Made by a program: the position numbers and the translations under genes. The notes under the pieces were generated by a model. The model was not told where the DNA came from, did no database searches, and saw only the letters and a list, made by a program, of their open reading frames with translations. A DNA stretch of 57,103 nt from Corynebacterium mendelii. GTDB lineage: Bacteria; Actinomycetota; Actinomycetes; Mycobacteriales; Mycobacteriaceae. Location of the stretch: assembly GCF_017307055.1 (NCBI RefSeq), contig NZ_JAFLEQ010000017.1, positions 297,290 to 354,392 on the forward strand. Reading direction: 5' to 3'. Shown here piece by piece: positions 16,449 through 27,000 of the stretch (the first letter of the stretch is position 1; every line of letters begins with the position of its first letter).

Positions 16449-17051
16449 TCCACCCCACCCACCAGCAGTTTCCCGAATACCAAATCAACAACTATCCCCA
16501 TTCGGGGCCACACCAATCCCCGCCAACCAACAGCAAAAACCTCATAATCAGCGACTACGACAGCAAGCGCCTTCGAGACTGGAGAAAAGCCGAAACGAAG
16601 CGCTGCCGTGTTTTTTGAACGTCTATTGTCTACACAAGCCAGCAGCCGGGAATATCAGAAAGCATCCAGACAGCTGTCGACAGGTCCTGCCTGCATTAGT
16701 TTCTGTTCCCCGGTCGGATGCCAAGAGCAGCAATCTGCCTGCCCAACGAAAAGTCCCTGTACTGACACCATGCCGAGGGTGCAACCACCCCATCAAATTG
16801 TTCCGACCGGTCGTGGAGGTGCTATTCCATCGGCTACTGGTCCGCATCGTGGTGGTGACCGCAGCTGACATACCGCGGACAATGCTCCCGGTGGCATCTC
16901 CCAGTGCTGAGACGTCGCAGCATACCGGATGTGGCGGTAGCCAATCTAAAAGAACTCATCGCAGCCTAAAGAGAAAAACAACACTCTCGGCAGAAGAACA
17001 TACGGGGGTTATACACACATTTTGTCGCCCCAACCAGCGCATGCTCTGCCG
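16449..17051. other. Gap between surface-protein and accD3 genes
   Basis: About 600 nt. Short frames on both strands have no family features, and the composition is less GC-rich than the neighbouring genes. I see no gene, no clear terminator for accD3 and no repeat. Confidence 0.4.
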
Positions 17052-18596
17052 CTACATCGGCATGATGGTGTGTTTTTTCTCCGGGAGATCAACGTGTTTG
17101 TCGGCCAGCTGCCGCAGGGCCTGGCGCAGGGCGACACGGGTTTCGTGCGGCTGGATCATCGCGTCAATGTAGCCGCGTTCAGCTGCCACATAGGGGCTGG
17201 TCATGTTTTCATCGTAGAAATCCATGAACACTTTTTTCATGCGCGGCTGCTGGTCCTCCGGCATTTCCGCCAGTTTCTTGCCGTAGAGCATGACCACGGC
17301 GGCAGCTGAACCCATGACGGCGACCTGGGCGGTGGGCCAGGCAAGGTTGATGTCGCCGGTGAGGTTTTTCGAACCCATGACCGCGTATGCCCCGCCGTAG
17401 GCTTTGCGCACGATCAGGGACACTTTCGGCACCGTGGCTTCCACCACGGAAAACCCGAGCTTCGCACCGCGGTGGATCAGGCCGACTTTTTCCTGGTCGA
17501 CACCGGGCAGGTAACCGGGTGTGTCGACGACGAAGACGAGCGGAATGTTGTAGGCATCACAGATACGGATGAACCGGGCCGCTTTGTCGGCGGCATCGGC
17601 GTCGATGCAGCCGGCCAGCTGAATCGGCTGGTTGGCGATGACCCCGACTGATTTTCCGTCGATACGGGTGAACCCGGTGATGATGTTCGGGGCGAAATCG
17701 TCCTGCAGTTCCAGAAAATAGTCGTCGTCGAAGATCTGCTCGAGCAGGTCGTGCATGTCGTAGCCGGCGTTGGTGTCATCCGGCATGAAGCTGTCCAGCG
17801 CCAGATCCCGCTCGGTTTGTTCATCATCGTCGCAGTCGAAAACGGGTGCGTCCTCGAAGCAGCTGGTGGGCAGCTGATCGAGCAGGTCGCGCACGAAGTC
17901 GAAGGCGTCTTCCTCATTGTCGGCGACATGGTGGACGTTGCCGTTGGCCATTTGCTGGCGGGCGCCACCCAGCTCGAAAGAAGTGATGGATTCACCGGTG
18001 ACGGATTTGATGACATCAGGGCCGGTGACATACATTTCGGCGTCTTCGACAGCCACCACGAAATCGGTGGTGACCGGGGCATAGACGGCACCGCCGGCGC
18101 ATTTGCCGAGCATGATCGATATCTGCGGACTTCTGCCCGACAGCGGCAGCTGGCGGCGGGCGATCTCCGAATACATGGCCAGCGAGGTCACCGCATCCTG
18201 GATGCGGGCACCGCCGGAGTCCTGGATACCGATCACGGGGCAGCCGATCTTGATGGCCATGTCCATGACCTCACAGACCTTTTTGCCGAAAGTGACACCG
18301 ACACTGCCGCCGTAGACGGTTTTGTCGTGGGCGTAGATGGCCACCGGCCTGCCCTCGATACGGCCGTATCCGGTGACCACACCGTCTCCGTAGGGCGCAT
18401 CAGGCTCATCGGGGGTCCGGCCCAGGGCACCGATCTCGACGAAGGAACCGGCATCAAGCAGCGCGTCGATACGCTGACGGGGCGTCGACCGGCCCGCGTC
18501 GTCGCGCTTTTTGCGCGCCCGCTCGCTGCCCGGATCCTTGGCTTTTTCCAGCCGGGACCTTAAATCAGCAAGCTTCTCGGCTGTGGTGCCCTCCAC
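17052..18596 (-). CDS. accD3: Acyl-CoA carboxylase beta subunit (carboxyltransferase) of mycolate synthesis
   Basis: A 514-residue biotin-dependent carboxyltransferase with the two crotonase-like halves of the AccD/PccB family. The first half has GDGVVTGYGRIEGRPVAIYAHD and the acyl-CoA site GIQDSGGARIQDAV; the second has VVDTPGYLPGVDQEKVGLI and a GGAYAVMGSKNL motif. It lacks a zinc finger, as expected for this class. With a biotinylated alpha subunit encoded elsewhere it makes the carboxylated long-chain acyl-CoA that Pks13 uses as extender (role known for AccD4 of M. tuberculosis and AccD3 of C. glutamicum). The GTG start has GAGG 8 nt upstream. Normally it lies beside pks13; here selO and the giant wall protein stand between. 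Confidence 0.9.
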   Translation of the reverse strand: MEGTTAEKLADLRSRLEKAKDPGSERARKKRDDAGRSTPRQRIDALLDAGSFVEIGALGRTPDEPDAPYGDGVVTGYGRIEGRPVAIYAHDKTVYGGSVGVTFGKKVCEVMDMAIKIGCPVIGIQDSGGARIQDAVTSLAMYSEIARRQLPLSGRSPQISIMLGKCAGGAVYAPVTTDFVVAVEDAEMYVTGPDVIKSVTGESITSFELGGARQQMANGNVHHVADNEEDAFDFVRDLLDQLPTSCFEDAPVFDCDDDEQTERDLALDSFMPDDTNAGYDMHDLLEQIFDDDYFLELQDDFAPNIITGFTRIDGKSVGVIANQPIQLAGCIDADAADKAARFIRICDAYNIPLVFVVDTPGYLPGVDQEKVGLIHRGAKLGFSVVEATVPKVSLIVRKAYGGAYAVMGSKNLTGDINLAWPTAQVAVMGSAAAVVMLYGKKLAEMPEDQQPRMKKVFMDFYDENMTSPYVAAERGYIDAMIQPHETRVALRQALRQLADKHVDLPEKKHTIMPM

Positions 18597-19103
18597 GTCT
18601 ATCGCCTCGCCTTGTCTTGTCTAACGGTCATTGCAGAAATTCAACGAACAGTGCCGCCTGTGTCGCGCCGATGAGGAACATAACACGGCACAAGCACCCT
18701 ACAGGTGCACGAGCCACTGTAAAAAGCCGCTGACGCGCAACGGCACCATTCCTCCCAAGACTACCGGTGATCGCCGGTCAGAACACATTCGGGTCTGTCA
18801 CCCCACCAGTGCGGGAAACCCCTGCTTTTCAACCGAAAGTTCCCTCGGCCGCGTCACCGCACACGGGAACCGGAAGTTGACTGCCGTGGTGTTCCCGCCG
18901 GGACCTGCAGGCAGCGGGGCGCACCCGGTGCACTCCTCCCCCAAGGCTGCGCACTCCGCTCGCTGACCCAAGCTCCGGTACGCTACACGCAGCCGGCTGT
19001 TGGGGAAAAGATTCCGTGCATGATGGCCACTGACACCAACTGCCCGGCCCCGCATCTTTTTTCACCGACTTTTTGCCCGTGCTGATTGAGCCTGAGGTTG
19101 CCG
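18597..19103. other. Divergent intergenic region accD3 / selO
   Basis: About 500 nt between genes facing away from each other, so it should hold both promoters. I see no convincing -10/-35 pair, operator or gene. Confidence 0.4.
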
Positions 19104-20759
19104 TTGACTACCAGACCACACCCTGTTGTCCATCATTGGTTCGCTGATCGCCTGCCCGAGATGTGCACACCCTGGTCACCTGATTGCCAGCCGCCGCTAC
19201 CGGCAGGTGGGCAACCACGTCTGGTTGTGTTCAACCGTCAGCTGGCCGCCGAGCTGGGCTTTGATCCTGACTGGTTGTCCAGCGCGGGGGGAATTGATTT
19301 CCTTATGGGCCGCCAACCTCCGGCAGGAGCCGAACCCGTCGCCCAGGCCTATGCGGGACACCAGTTCGGAAATTTTGTTCCTCTTCTCGGCGACGGGCGG
19401 GCGGTGCTGCTGGGGGAGATTGAGACACCCGCCGGGCAGGTGATCGACCTCCATCTCAAAGGCAGTGGACGGACTGCTTTTTCCCGCGGCGGCGATGGTC
19501 TGGCCCCCTTGGCGGCAATGCTGCGCGAATACATCATCAGCGAGGCGATGCACGGGCTGGGAATCCCCACCAGCAGATCCCTCGCCGTGATCGATCCCGG
19601 CTGGCAGGTTGTACGGAACACCCCGCAGCGGGCAGGGCTGCTGGTCCGGACCGCACCCAGCCACCTGCGGGTCGGTTCTTTCCAGTACGCCGCCGCCCGC
19701 CAGCTGGCTGACCCGGGCAGCACCTTGACGCGCCGCCTGGCGGAGTTCGCCATCGAACGGCATTTTTCTGATCTTCTCCCCGGCAACCAGTCAGCGGCGG
19801 CCACAGATTCAACCAGCAGCACTGCCGCCACCGGCGGTCATCCCGACACCTACCGCCGTTTCATCGAGGCGGTGTGTGACCGGCAGGCCGGGCTGGTGGC
19901 CTCCTGGATGGGGATCGGGTTTGTCCACGGGGTGCTCAACACCGACAACGTCACGGTTGGCGGCTTCACCATCGACTACGGGCCGTGTGCTTTTCTGGAC
20001 AACCATGATCCGGCGGCGGTATTCAGCTCCATTGACACTGCCGGACGCTACCGTTTCGACCAGCAGCCGGCGGTCATGCAGTGGAATATGGCCCGGTTCA
20101 TCGACAGTGTGCTGCCCCTGGTCTTTGACGGCCGACCCACCATCGGCGGCCCGGCACATTCGTTCGCCATGGAGCAGCGTGCCCGTTTCGGCAACCGGAT
20201 ACTCGACTGCCACGATCGGCTGCTCCACCGGAAACTGGGTCTTGCCGCAGTCCCGCCCACCGACCCGGACCACACCCGGAACAAACAGCTGGTTCACGAT
20301 TTCCTGCGCCTGCTGGCGACACATCACCCCGACCACACCCGGGCTTTCGACCTGCTGACGCAGGCCGCGCACTCCCGGCGCGGCACCGGCCGGTCCCCGG
20401 CCACAGCCCCGGGGGACGGCGGGAACAGGGCCACCGACACCATCCACCGGGCGGTGGCCGAGGTGTTTTGCGGCGCCGGCGCCGGCACTTCGGCAGCCGC
20501 ACCACTGCTCGGGTGGCTTCACCGGTGGCTGCGCACAGATCCCGATCCTGAGGTGATGTCGCGCACCAACCCGGTGCACATACCCCGCAACCATGTCGTC
20601 GACCGCGCCATCGCTGAGGCCGTCGACGGGGAGATGGCCCTGTTCAATGAAACGCTTGCGGCCGTCACCGCCCCCTTCGACCGACGCTGCCGCCATGACT
20701 CCACCCGCATGCCGCCGCCTGCGGGCAGCCCCGCCTGCACAACGTTTTGCGGAACATAA
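19104..20759 (+). CDS. selO: Protein adenylyltransferase SelO (YdiU, UPF0061)
   Basis: A 551-residue pseudokinase-fold enzyme that transfers AMP from ATP to Ser/Thr/Tyr of target proteins, linked to redox stress in E. coli. Family marks: AQAYAGHQFGNFVPLLGDGRA near the N-terminus, the lysine in LHLKGSGRTAFSRGGDG, the glutamate in REYIISEAMHGLGIPT, LVRTAPSHLRVGSFQ, the metal-binding HGVLNTDN and DYGP, and the usual ending FCGT. The start is TTG at 19104 with GAGG 6 nt upstream; TTG at 19086 is possible. A Ser/Thr-rich insert (PGNQSAAATDSTSSTAATGG) makes it longer than the common 480-500 residues. It is a single gene with no functional tie to its neighbours that I can see. Confidence 0.92.
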   Translation: MTTRPHPVVHHWFADRLPEMCTPWSPDCQPPLPAGGQPRLVVFNRQLAAELGFDPDWLSSAGGIDFLMGRQPPAGAEPVAQAYAGHQFGNFVPLLGDGRAVLLGEIETPAGQVIDLHLKGSGRTAFSRGGDGLAPLAAMLREYIISEAMHGLGIPTSRSLAVIDPGWQVVRNTPQRAGLLVRTAPSHLRVGSFQYAAARQLADPGSTLTRRLAEFAIERHFSDLLPGNQSAAATDSTSSTAATGGHPDTYRRFIEAVCDRQAGLVASWMGIGFVHGVLNTDNVTVGGFTIDYGPCAFLDNHDPAAVFSSIDTAGRYRFDQQPAVMQWNMARFIDSVLPLVFDGRPTIGGPAHSFAMEQRARFGNRILDCHDRLLHRKLGLAAVPPTDPDHTRNKQLVHDFLRLLATHHPDHTRAFDLLTQAAHSRRGTGRSPATAPGDGGNRATDTIHRAVAEVFCGAGAGTSAAAPLLGWLHRWLRTDPDPEVMSRTNPVHIPRNHVVDRAIAEAVDGEMALFNETLAAVTAPFDRRCRHDSTRMPPPAGSPACTTFCGT

Positions 20760-20954
20760 GGACAAACCCGTCGCACAGGAAGCCACCGGGACTGCACCCC
20801 CGGTGCCCGGCTCTGTGGTGCTTCGCCGGGGCCGGATGCGTGGAAAAGAAGAGCCCCCGGGTCTTATCCCCCGCGCCGTTTAAGGGTTGCCTGCCGGATG
20901 CGGTGGGCGCCACGGACGCCGTATCAGGCCCGGTCACCCCCCGGTTGACGGCAT

Positions 20955-21013
20955 GAAAAAACCGGGGGTGCGGCAAGCAACGACGATTCTTCGTTGCTTG
21001 CCGCGCCCCCGGT
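20955..21013 (-). terminator. Very strong 23-bp terminator of the giant wall-protein gene
   Basis: Arms 20961-20983 and 20991-21013 pair over 23 positions, with one T/G mismatch (G-U in RNA), around a 7-nt loop. On the minus strand the stem is followed by T6 (20955-20960 read as A6 on plus). It starts 54 nt after the stop codon at 21067. It may also stop selO transcripts from the other side, but has no U-run in that direction. Confidence 0.9.
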
Positions 21014-21066
21014 GCCCCGGCAGCCGCCGGGGACACGGCCCGACCCGGGCCTGACGGTGTTTCCGG

Positions 21067-24000
21067 CTACCGGTTGCGGTGGCGTTTGCGCCCGGTGGCA
21101 AACAGCAGCACCAGACCTGCACCGATCAGCAGCAGGCTGAGCGGCACAACCACCAGCACGTTGGCGCCGGTGACGGCCAGCAGGCGCGGCGTGTCCCCGG
21201 GGGCGTGGTCGTGCGGTGATTCAGGTGCCGTGGTCGGCGGGGCCTGCGGGGCGGGTTCCGTGGGAGCCAGCAACCGGGCAATTCCGCCGATCACCGCCGC
21301 CGGGATCAGCGGGATGAGCCAACCGGCCGACGAGGTGGTGGTGTTCTCTTCCCGGGCGGGAACGGGGTGCTGTTTCGCTTTCAACGACAGGGTCGACTGG
21401 TTGTCGACGGTGCGGTCGGTGACTGCGGGCAGCATGCTGCCGGGGATGGAACCGTAGCTGGTTGCCGGCCCGCCGAAGCTGCCGCGGGCGGCATCCCGGG
21501 CGGTCACCGTGTACCCGGCAGAGCGGCACTGCATGGTTTCACCGACAGCCAGATCGGTTTTTTCGCAGGTGACCGACGCCACCGACGGGTCGGCAACGGA
21601 GATGCCGGTCAGCGGGGTGGTGCCGTTGTTGGTCACCGTGTAGATGAACACCACCTTGTCGCCCTCGGTATACACCTTGGCCGGATCCGCGACCGTCTTG
21701 GTCAGCGAAATGCTCGGGCGCTGGTCAAAGGTGACGGTTTTGTCCGCGGTCACCGGCCCGACGGGGACACCGTCGATCGAACCGGTGGCGGTGGCCGTAT
21801 TCGTCAGATCGGGCTGTCCCTGCTGGTCGGCGTCGGTGATGGTGTAGCGGGCCACACAACCGACCGTGGTGCCGGCGGCGAGCGTGGCACCGTCGGCAGT
21901 CACCAGGCCCGGAAGCACCGGGCATTCAATGCTGCCGCCGGCGTCGGTGATCAGCGGATCAGCAACCACCACATGGTCGACGGCCACCGGTGAGGTGTTC
22001 GACACCCGCAGGCTGAACACCACGCTGTCACCGGCTGCCAGCCCGGCGGCCCGGTCGGCGTCCTTGTCGATCGCCAGGGCACCCTCGGCCGCCGGGACCG
22101 TCGAGGTTGACGGATCGGACACCACCGGGGTGCGGTCCGCCGGGGTCAGGGCCGACACCGAGGCGGTGTTGATCACTTCACCGGAGCGGGCCTGCTGCGC
22201 GGTCACCGTCACCGGCCCGGAGAAACATTCCACCGACCCGCCGGGGGCCAGTCTGGTGTCCGGGCAGTCAACCGTCGTACCCAACTCGGCCAGCTGCCCA
22301 TCGTTGACGGTCAGCCCGTCGAGGGTCACGGTGCCGGTGTTGGTGACCGTGAAACGGTAGACGATCTCATCGCCTGCCCGGTAAACATGACCGTTTGTGT
22401 GGCCGTCGACTGTCTTGGTGACGGTGATACCCGCACGGGCGGCCACGGGCACCGTCGCGGAGGCTGTCAGTTGCTTCAACGCAATGTCGTTGAAACGCCC
22501 CACCGCCGAGGCGGTGTTGACGATCGCGGTTTGCTTGTCCAGATGCTCCTGGGTCACGGTGGTGGTGCCACGGCAGGTGATGGTGCCGCCGGTCACCAGG
22601 TCGGCACCGGTCCCGCTGAGTGCCGCCTGATCCGAGCACGACAGATTCTCCAGCCCCGCCGCAGCGTCGGTGACCACCACGTTCGACAACGGGGTGGTTC
22701 CGTTGTTGCGCACGGTGATCGTCCAACCGATGACATCGCCGGCGTTCACCGGTCCTTCGGTGTCGGCGGTTTTACCGATGAACAGTCCCGGATAGCCGGT
22801 GGCTGTTTCCACCGAAGAAGTGCCGGTGGCTTCCTCCCCGCTGAGGGTGGCGCCGGTGGCGGTGGCGGTGTTGGTCAGCTGCCCGCGGGAAGCCTGCTCA
22901 GGGGTGACGGTCAGCTCCGCAGCGCTGCACTCGACGGTCTGGCCGGGCTTCAACGGTTGTTCCGGGCAGGTGACCGCACCGGTCAACGGGTCGGTGACAC
23001 CAATGTCAAACAGGGTCCGGCTGCCGGTGTTGCGCACCCTGAACCCGTAGGTGATGGTTTCACCCTCGGTGTAGTGGCGTGCTTCAGAGACCAGGAACTT
23101 GTCCAGTTCAAGTGACTCGATGCCGTTGATCGGGGTGGCCACCGTTGACGACCCGGTGGCGGTTTTGTCGCCGATGGATCCGGACACGCTGGCGGTGTTG
23201 ACCAGACTGACCGACCGGTCCAGATCGTCCTGGGTGACGGTGTGGGTGCCGGTACAGGTGAACTGTCCGTCGACCGGCAGTGTCATGCCCTCGTCGGTGA
23301 GGGCACCGCCGACCACGGTGCCGCAGTCCAACGGATTGTCGCCGCCGAACATGCTGTCGGTCACCCGCAGCCGGTGCAGCGGGGTGGTTCCGTCATTGTG
23401 CACCCGAACGCTGTAGCGTATTTTTTCGCCGAGGCCGGGTTTGTCACTGTCACCGGTGTCGGCGGTTTTGGTGATGGTCACCGACGGCACACCCGTGGTC
23501 ACCGAAGCCGTCGACTCGTTGGAGACCACCGGATCCGGTGTGGTTGCGTCCGCCCGGACCGGCGGGGTGCCTTCGGCGCGGGCGGTGTTGACCACCCGGC
23601 CGGCCGCAGCCTGCCCGTCGGTGACGGTGACCTGCGGGGACAAACACACGGCCGTGTCGCCGGGGGCGAGTACCAGCTGCTGTGGTGCCACCCGGGCCGG
23701 TTCAGTGTCACCGGTGCCTTCAGCGGTGTCAGCGGCCGGTGTGCCCGCCCCGGGGGCCGGGGCAGTCGGGTCGACGGGCAGCGAACAGGTGATGTTGTCG
23801 GCTGCGTCACCCAACGACGGGTCGTCGATGGTGATGCCGTGCAGGGAAACGTCACCGGTGTTGCGGAGCGTGAAACGGTAGCCGAACTGTTCCCCGGAGA
23901 CGTACAGGTCCTTCAAATCAACCACGGTTTTTTTAAGATTCAGCGCCGCGAGGTCACTGACCGGCGTCACCGTCGACGAGGTCATCGACGGGTTGGTTGC

Positions 24001-27000
24001 CGGATCGAGCGGGGTGTCGTAGGAGTTGCCGTGGACGGTGACCTCGTTGACGAAGTCGACGCCGGCGTCGATGTCAGCTTGGGTGGCCACCACCTGCGCC
24101 TGGCAGCGCACCACCTGGTTTTGGTTCAGATCAATGCCTTCGGCCCCGGGGCCAAACACTTCAGCTGCGTCAACGTCATCACAGGTCGGGATGATGCGAC
24201 GGTCTGTGAGCAGCGGATCGGACAGTGTGACGTGGTTGAGCGGAACGGAACCGGTGTTTGTCACCACGAAGGTGTAGGCGACGGTGTTACCTGCCTGCAG
24301 CCGGTCACCGGGTTGTTTGCCGATGATCCGGGCGGTTTTGTCCACTGCCAGTCCGGGACGGCCCACCGGGATGGTGGCACTGTCCACCCCGGAGTTGATC
24401 TCCCGGCTACCGGGAATGTCGCTGCCTTCTTCCGGTGCCGTCGGCGCGGTGGCCACAGCTGCGGCAGTGTTGGTCAAGGTTCCACCGTCAGCAGGAACAT
24501 CCCTGTCCGTGAGCACATATGCGACATCACAGGTCCTCACTCCACCGGGAGCCAGAGTGGAGGGCGCATTGCATGCATCCAATGACGTGCTACCGGCCAC
24601 CATCTCATCGTTGATGGTGGGATTGGTGAGGGTGACATCACCGGTGTTGCGGAGAATGAACCGGTAGGTGACGGTGTCACCGGGACGGAAAATACGGGAA
24701 GAATCGTTGTCCACGACACTCTTGGTCAACACCAGGGAGGCTCTGGTACTGACCGGCACTTCCGCCGATGCGCTCGGCGGGGTGAGTGTTTTTGTCCCGG
24801 AGGTTCCGGTCACGGCCGCGGTATTGATGATCTTCTGTTGGCGATCGACCATGTCCTGGTCGACAGTGCTGGTCAGCCTGCAGGTCATGCTGCCTCCGAC
24901 CGGCACGGTGATTCCGGCACCGGTGATCACCGCGTTGCTGTCACCGCAGGTGATCCGCCCCTCGTCGACGGCAGCCCGCACATCCTCCGGGGTGGCGCCA
25001 AATTCGGGATCGGCGATGGTCACACCCGTCACCGGGGTGGAGCCGGTGTTGGTGACCTCAATCAGCCACGTGATCGTGTCCCCTGCTTTGTTCGCTGTCT
25101 CCCCGTCCAGGGCTTTCTTCGAGATGCTCAACCCCGGGGTGCCCACGGTGATGGGGGTTGTGTCGCCGCCTGTCACCACACCACCGGTCACCGGGGAAGC
25201 ATTGACCGTCACCGGGGAAGCATTGACCGTCACCGAGTTGATCAGTGACCTGCCGAATTCGGCAACCAGGCCGCCATCTGTGCTGGTGGCGAGGAAATCA
25301 GCATCACCCTGGGTCACCGTGAACTCCGGCTGCGGGAGGCACACCATGCTCTCCCCGGAGCCGAGGGACTGCTTCGGGCATCGAAGAGTCACGGCGCGGC
25401 CGGAGTTCGTCGAATCGAAAAGGCTGAAATCCTTCAGGGACACCTCACCGGTGTTGGTGACCTGTACCCGGTAGGGGACAGTATCGCCCACCAGATAGAA
25501 AGGCTGCAGGTTGGCGACAGTTTTTTCCACCTCCACGGCCGCCTTGGTGGAGACCGGCGAACTGGTGGTGGAGGAATCTTCCACCTTGTTCCCGCGGTAG
25601 GACCCGGTGGCGGTGGCGGTGTTGTCGATCGGCTTGCCCGAGTCAACTTCCTCCTGGGTCACCACGTGGGTTCCGGTGCAGGTGATGGCATCGGCTCCAC
25701 CGTCGTCCCCGAAGGCGGCACCCGCCCCCACAATCGCGTCATTGTCACAGGTCAGCTCGCCCTCGGCGAACATCGGGTCGGACAGTGTCACCTCCTTTAA
25801 CGGAGTATTGCCCGTGTTTTTCACCGTGATGGTGTAGTTCAGGGCATCGCCGACACCAGCAGTGCCGGGGCCTTCGACTGTTTTGTCGACGGCAATGGCC
25901 GGCACCCCGACAGCAACAGTCGCGGAACTTTGCTCCGAAAATACCGGTTCCTCAGACCACGGCGGGGTGGCTTGGGCCGTGGCGGTATTATCCAAAAACC
26001 CACCGGGTGCCGCAGCTTCGTCTTCGGTGACGGTGTGGGAGGCAGTAAAGACCCGCTTCGCTCCGGGAGCAAGCAGGCCATCACAGTTTTCACTGCACAC
26101 AGGCCCAGTCCCGAAGGACATGTCATCGTTGATGCTGATGTCTGTGACACTGACCGTGCCGGTGTTGGTGACCGTGAAACGGTAGTTGACGGTGTCACCG
26201 GCCAAAACATACTCGCCTTCGGCAAGTGAGTTGTTCTCAGCCGTGGTGGCGGAGACAACCTCCTTGTTCAGCGACACGGACACCGACCTGTCGAGCTCCA
26301 CCGTGGCCGTACTTGTTTTCTCTTTGGTTTTGGCGGTGCCGAAAGAGCCGATCACGGAAGCATTGTTGGTTACAGGTTTGCCCGAATCCAGGTCAGCTTG
26401 CGTGACTGTCGAGACCATGGTGCAGGTAATCACTCCACCAATGGGCAGCACACGAATAGATCGATCAGCGGTCGTGGAGTCGGGATCGCCGGTGCTGATA
26501 AACGCCGATTGGTCGCAATCGAGGGGAGCGGTGTTGTGGGCACCACTGGCTTCATCACCCAACAACACGGAGGTAAGCGGAGTGGTACCGGTGTTTGTCA
26601 CCTTGATTTTCCAGGTGAGAGCCTCCCCCCGCTTCGCCTTTACCGGGGACACGGTTTTCTCAACCGATACATCGGGTACGCCGGTCGTGACCGTGGTGGA
26701 GGAAGTGGAGCTAATCGACGGCGAGCCTGGCGTATCACCGGGTTTTTCAGCGGTGACGGAAGCCTTGTTGACGATACTGCCCCGCTGGCCTTGCTGCACG
26801 GAAATCTCTATGGAATAGGTGCAGGTGTAGCTGTCACCGGGAGGGAAGCTGGACAGGGGGAAAGAAATTTCCTTTTTCTCTTTCTCGTCGTTGTGCGTGC
26901 ACGACAAGCTGCCGCTGCCATTGCCGTGCAGACCTTTGGCCATGGCATCGGCAACCGTAACGTTTGTGAGTGTTTGGGTGCCGGTGTTTGTCAGCTGCAG

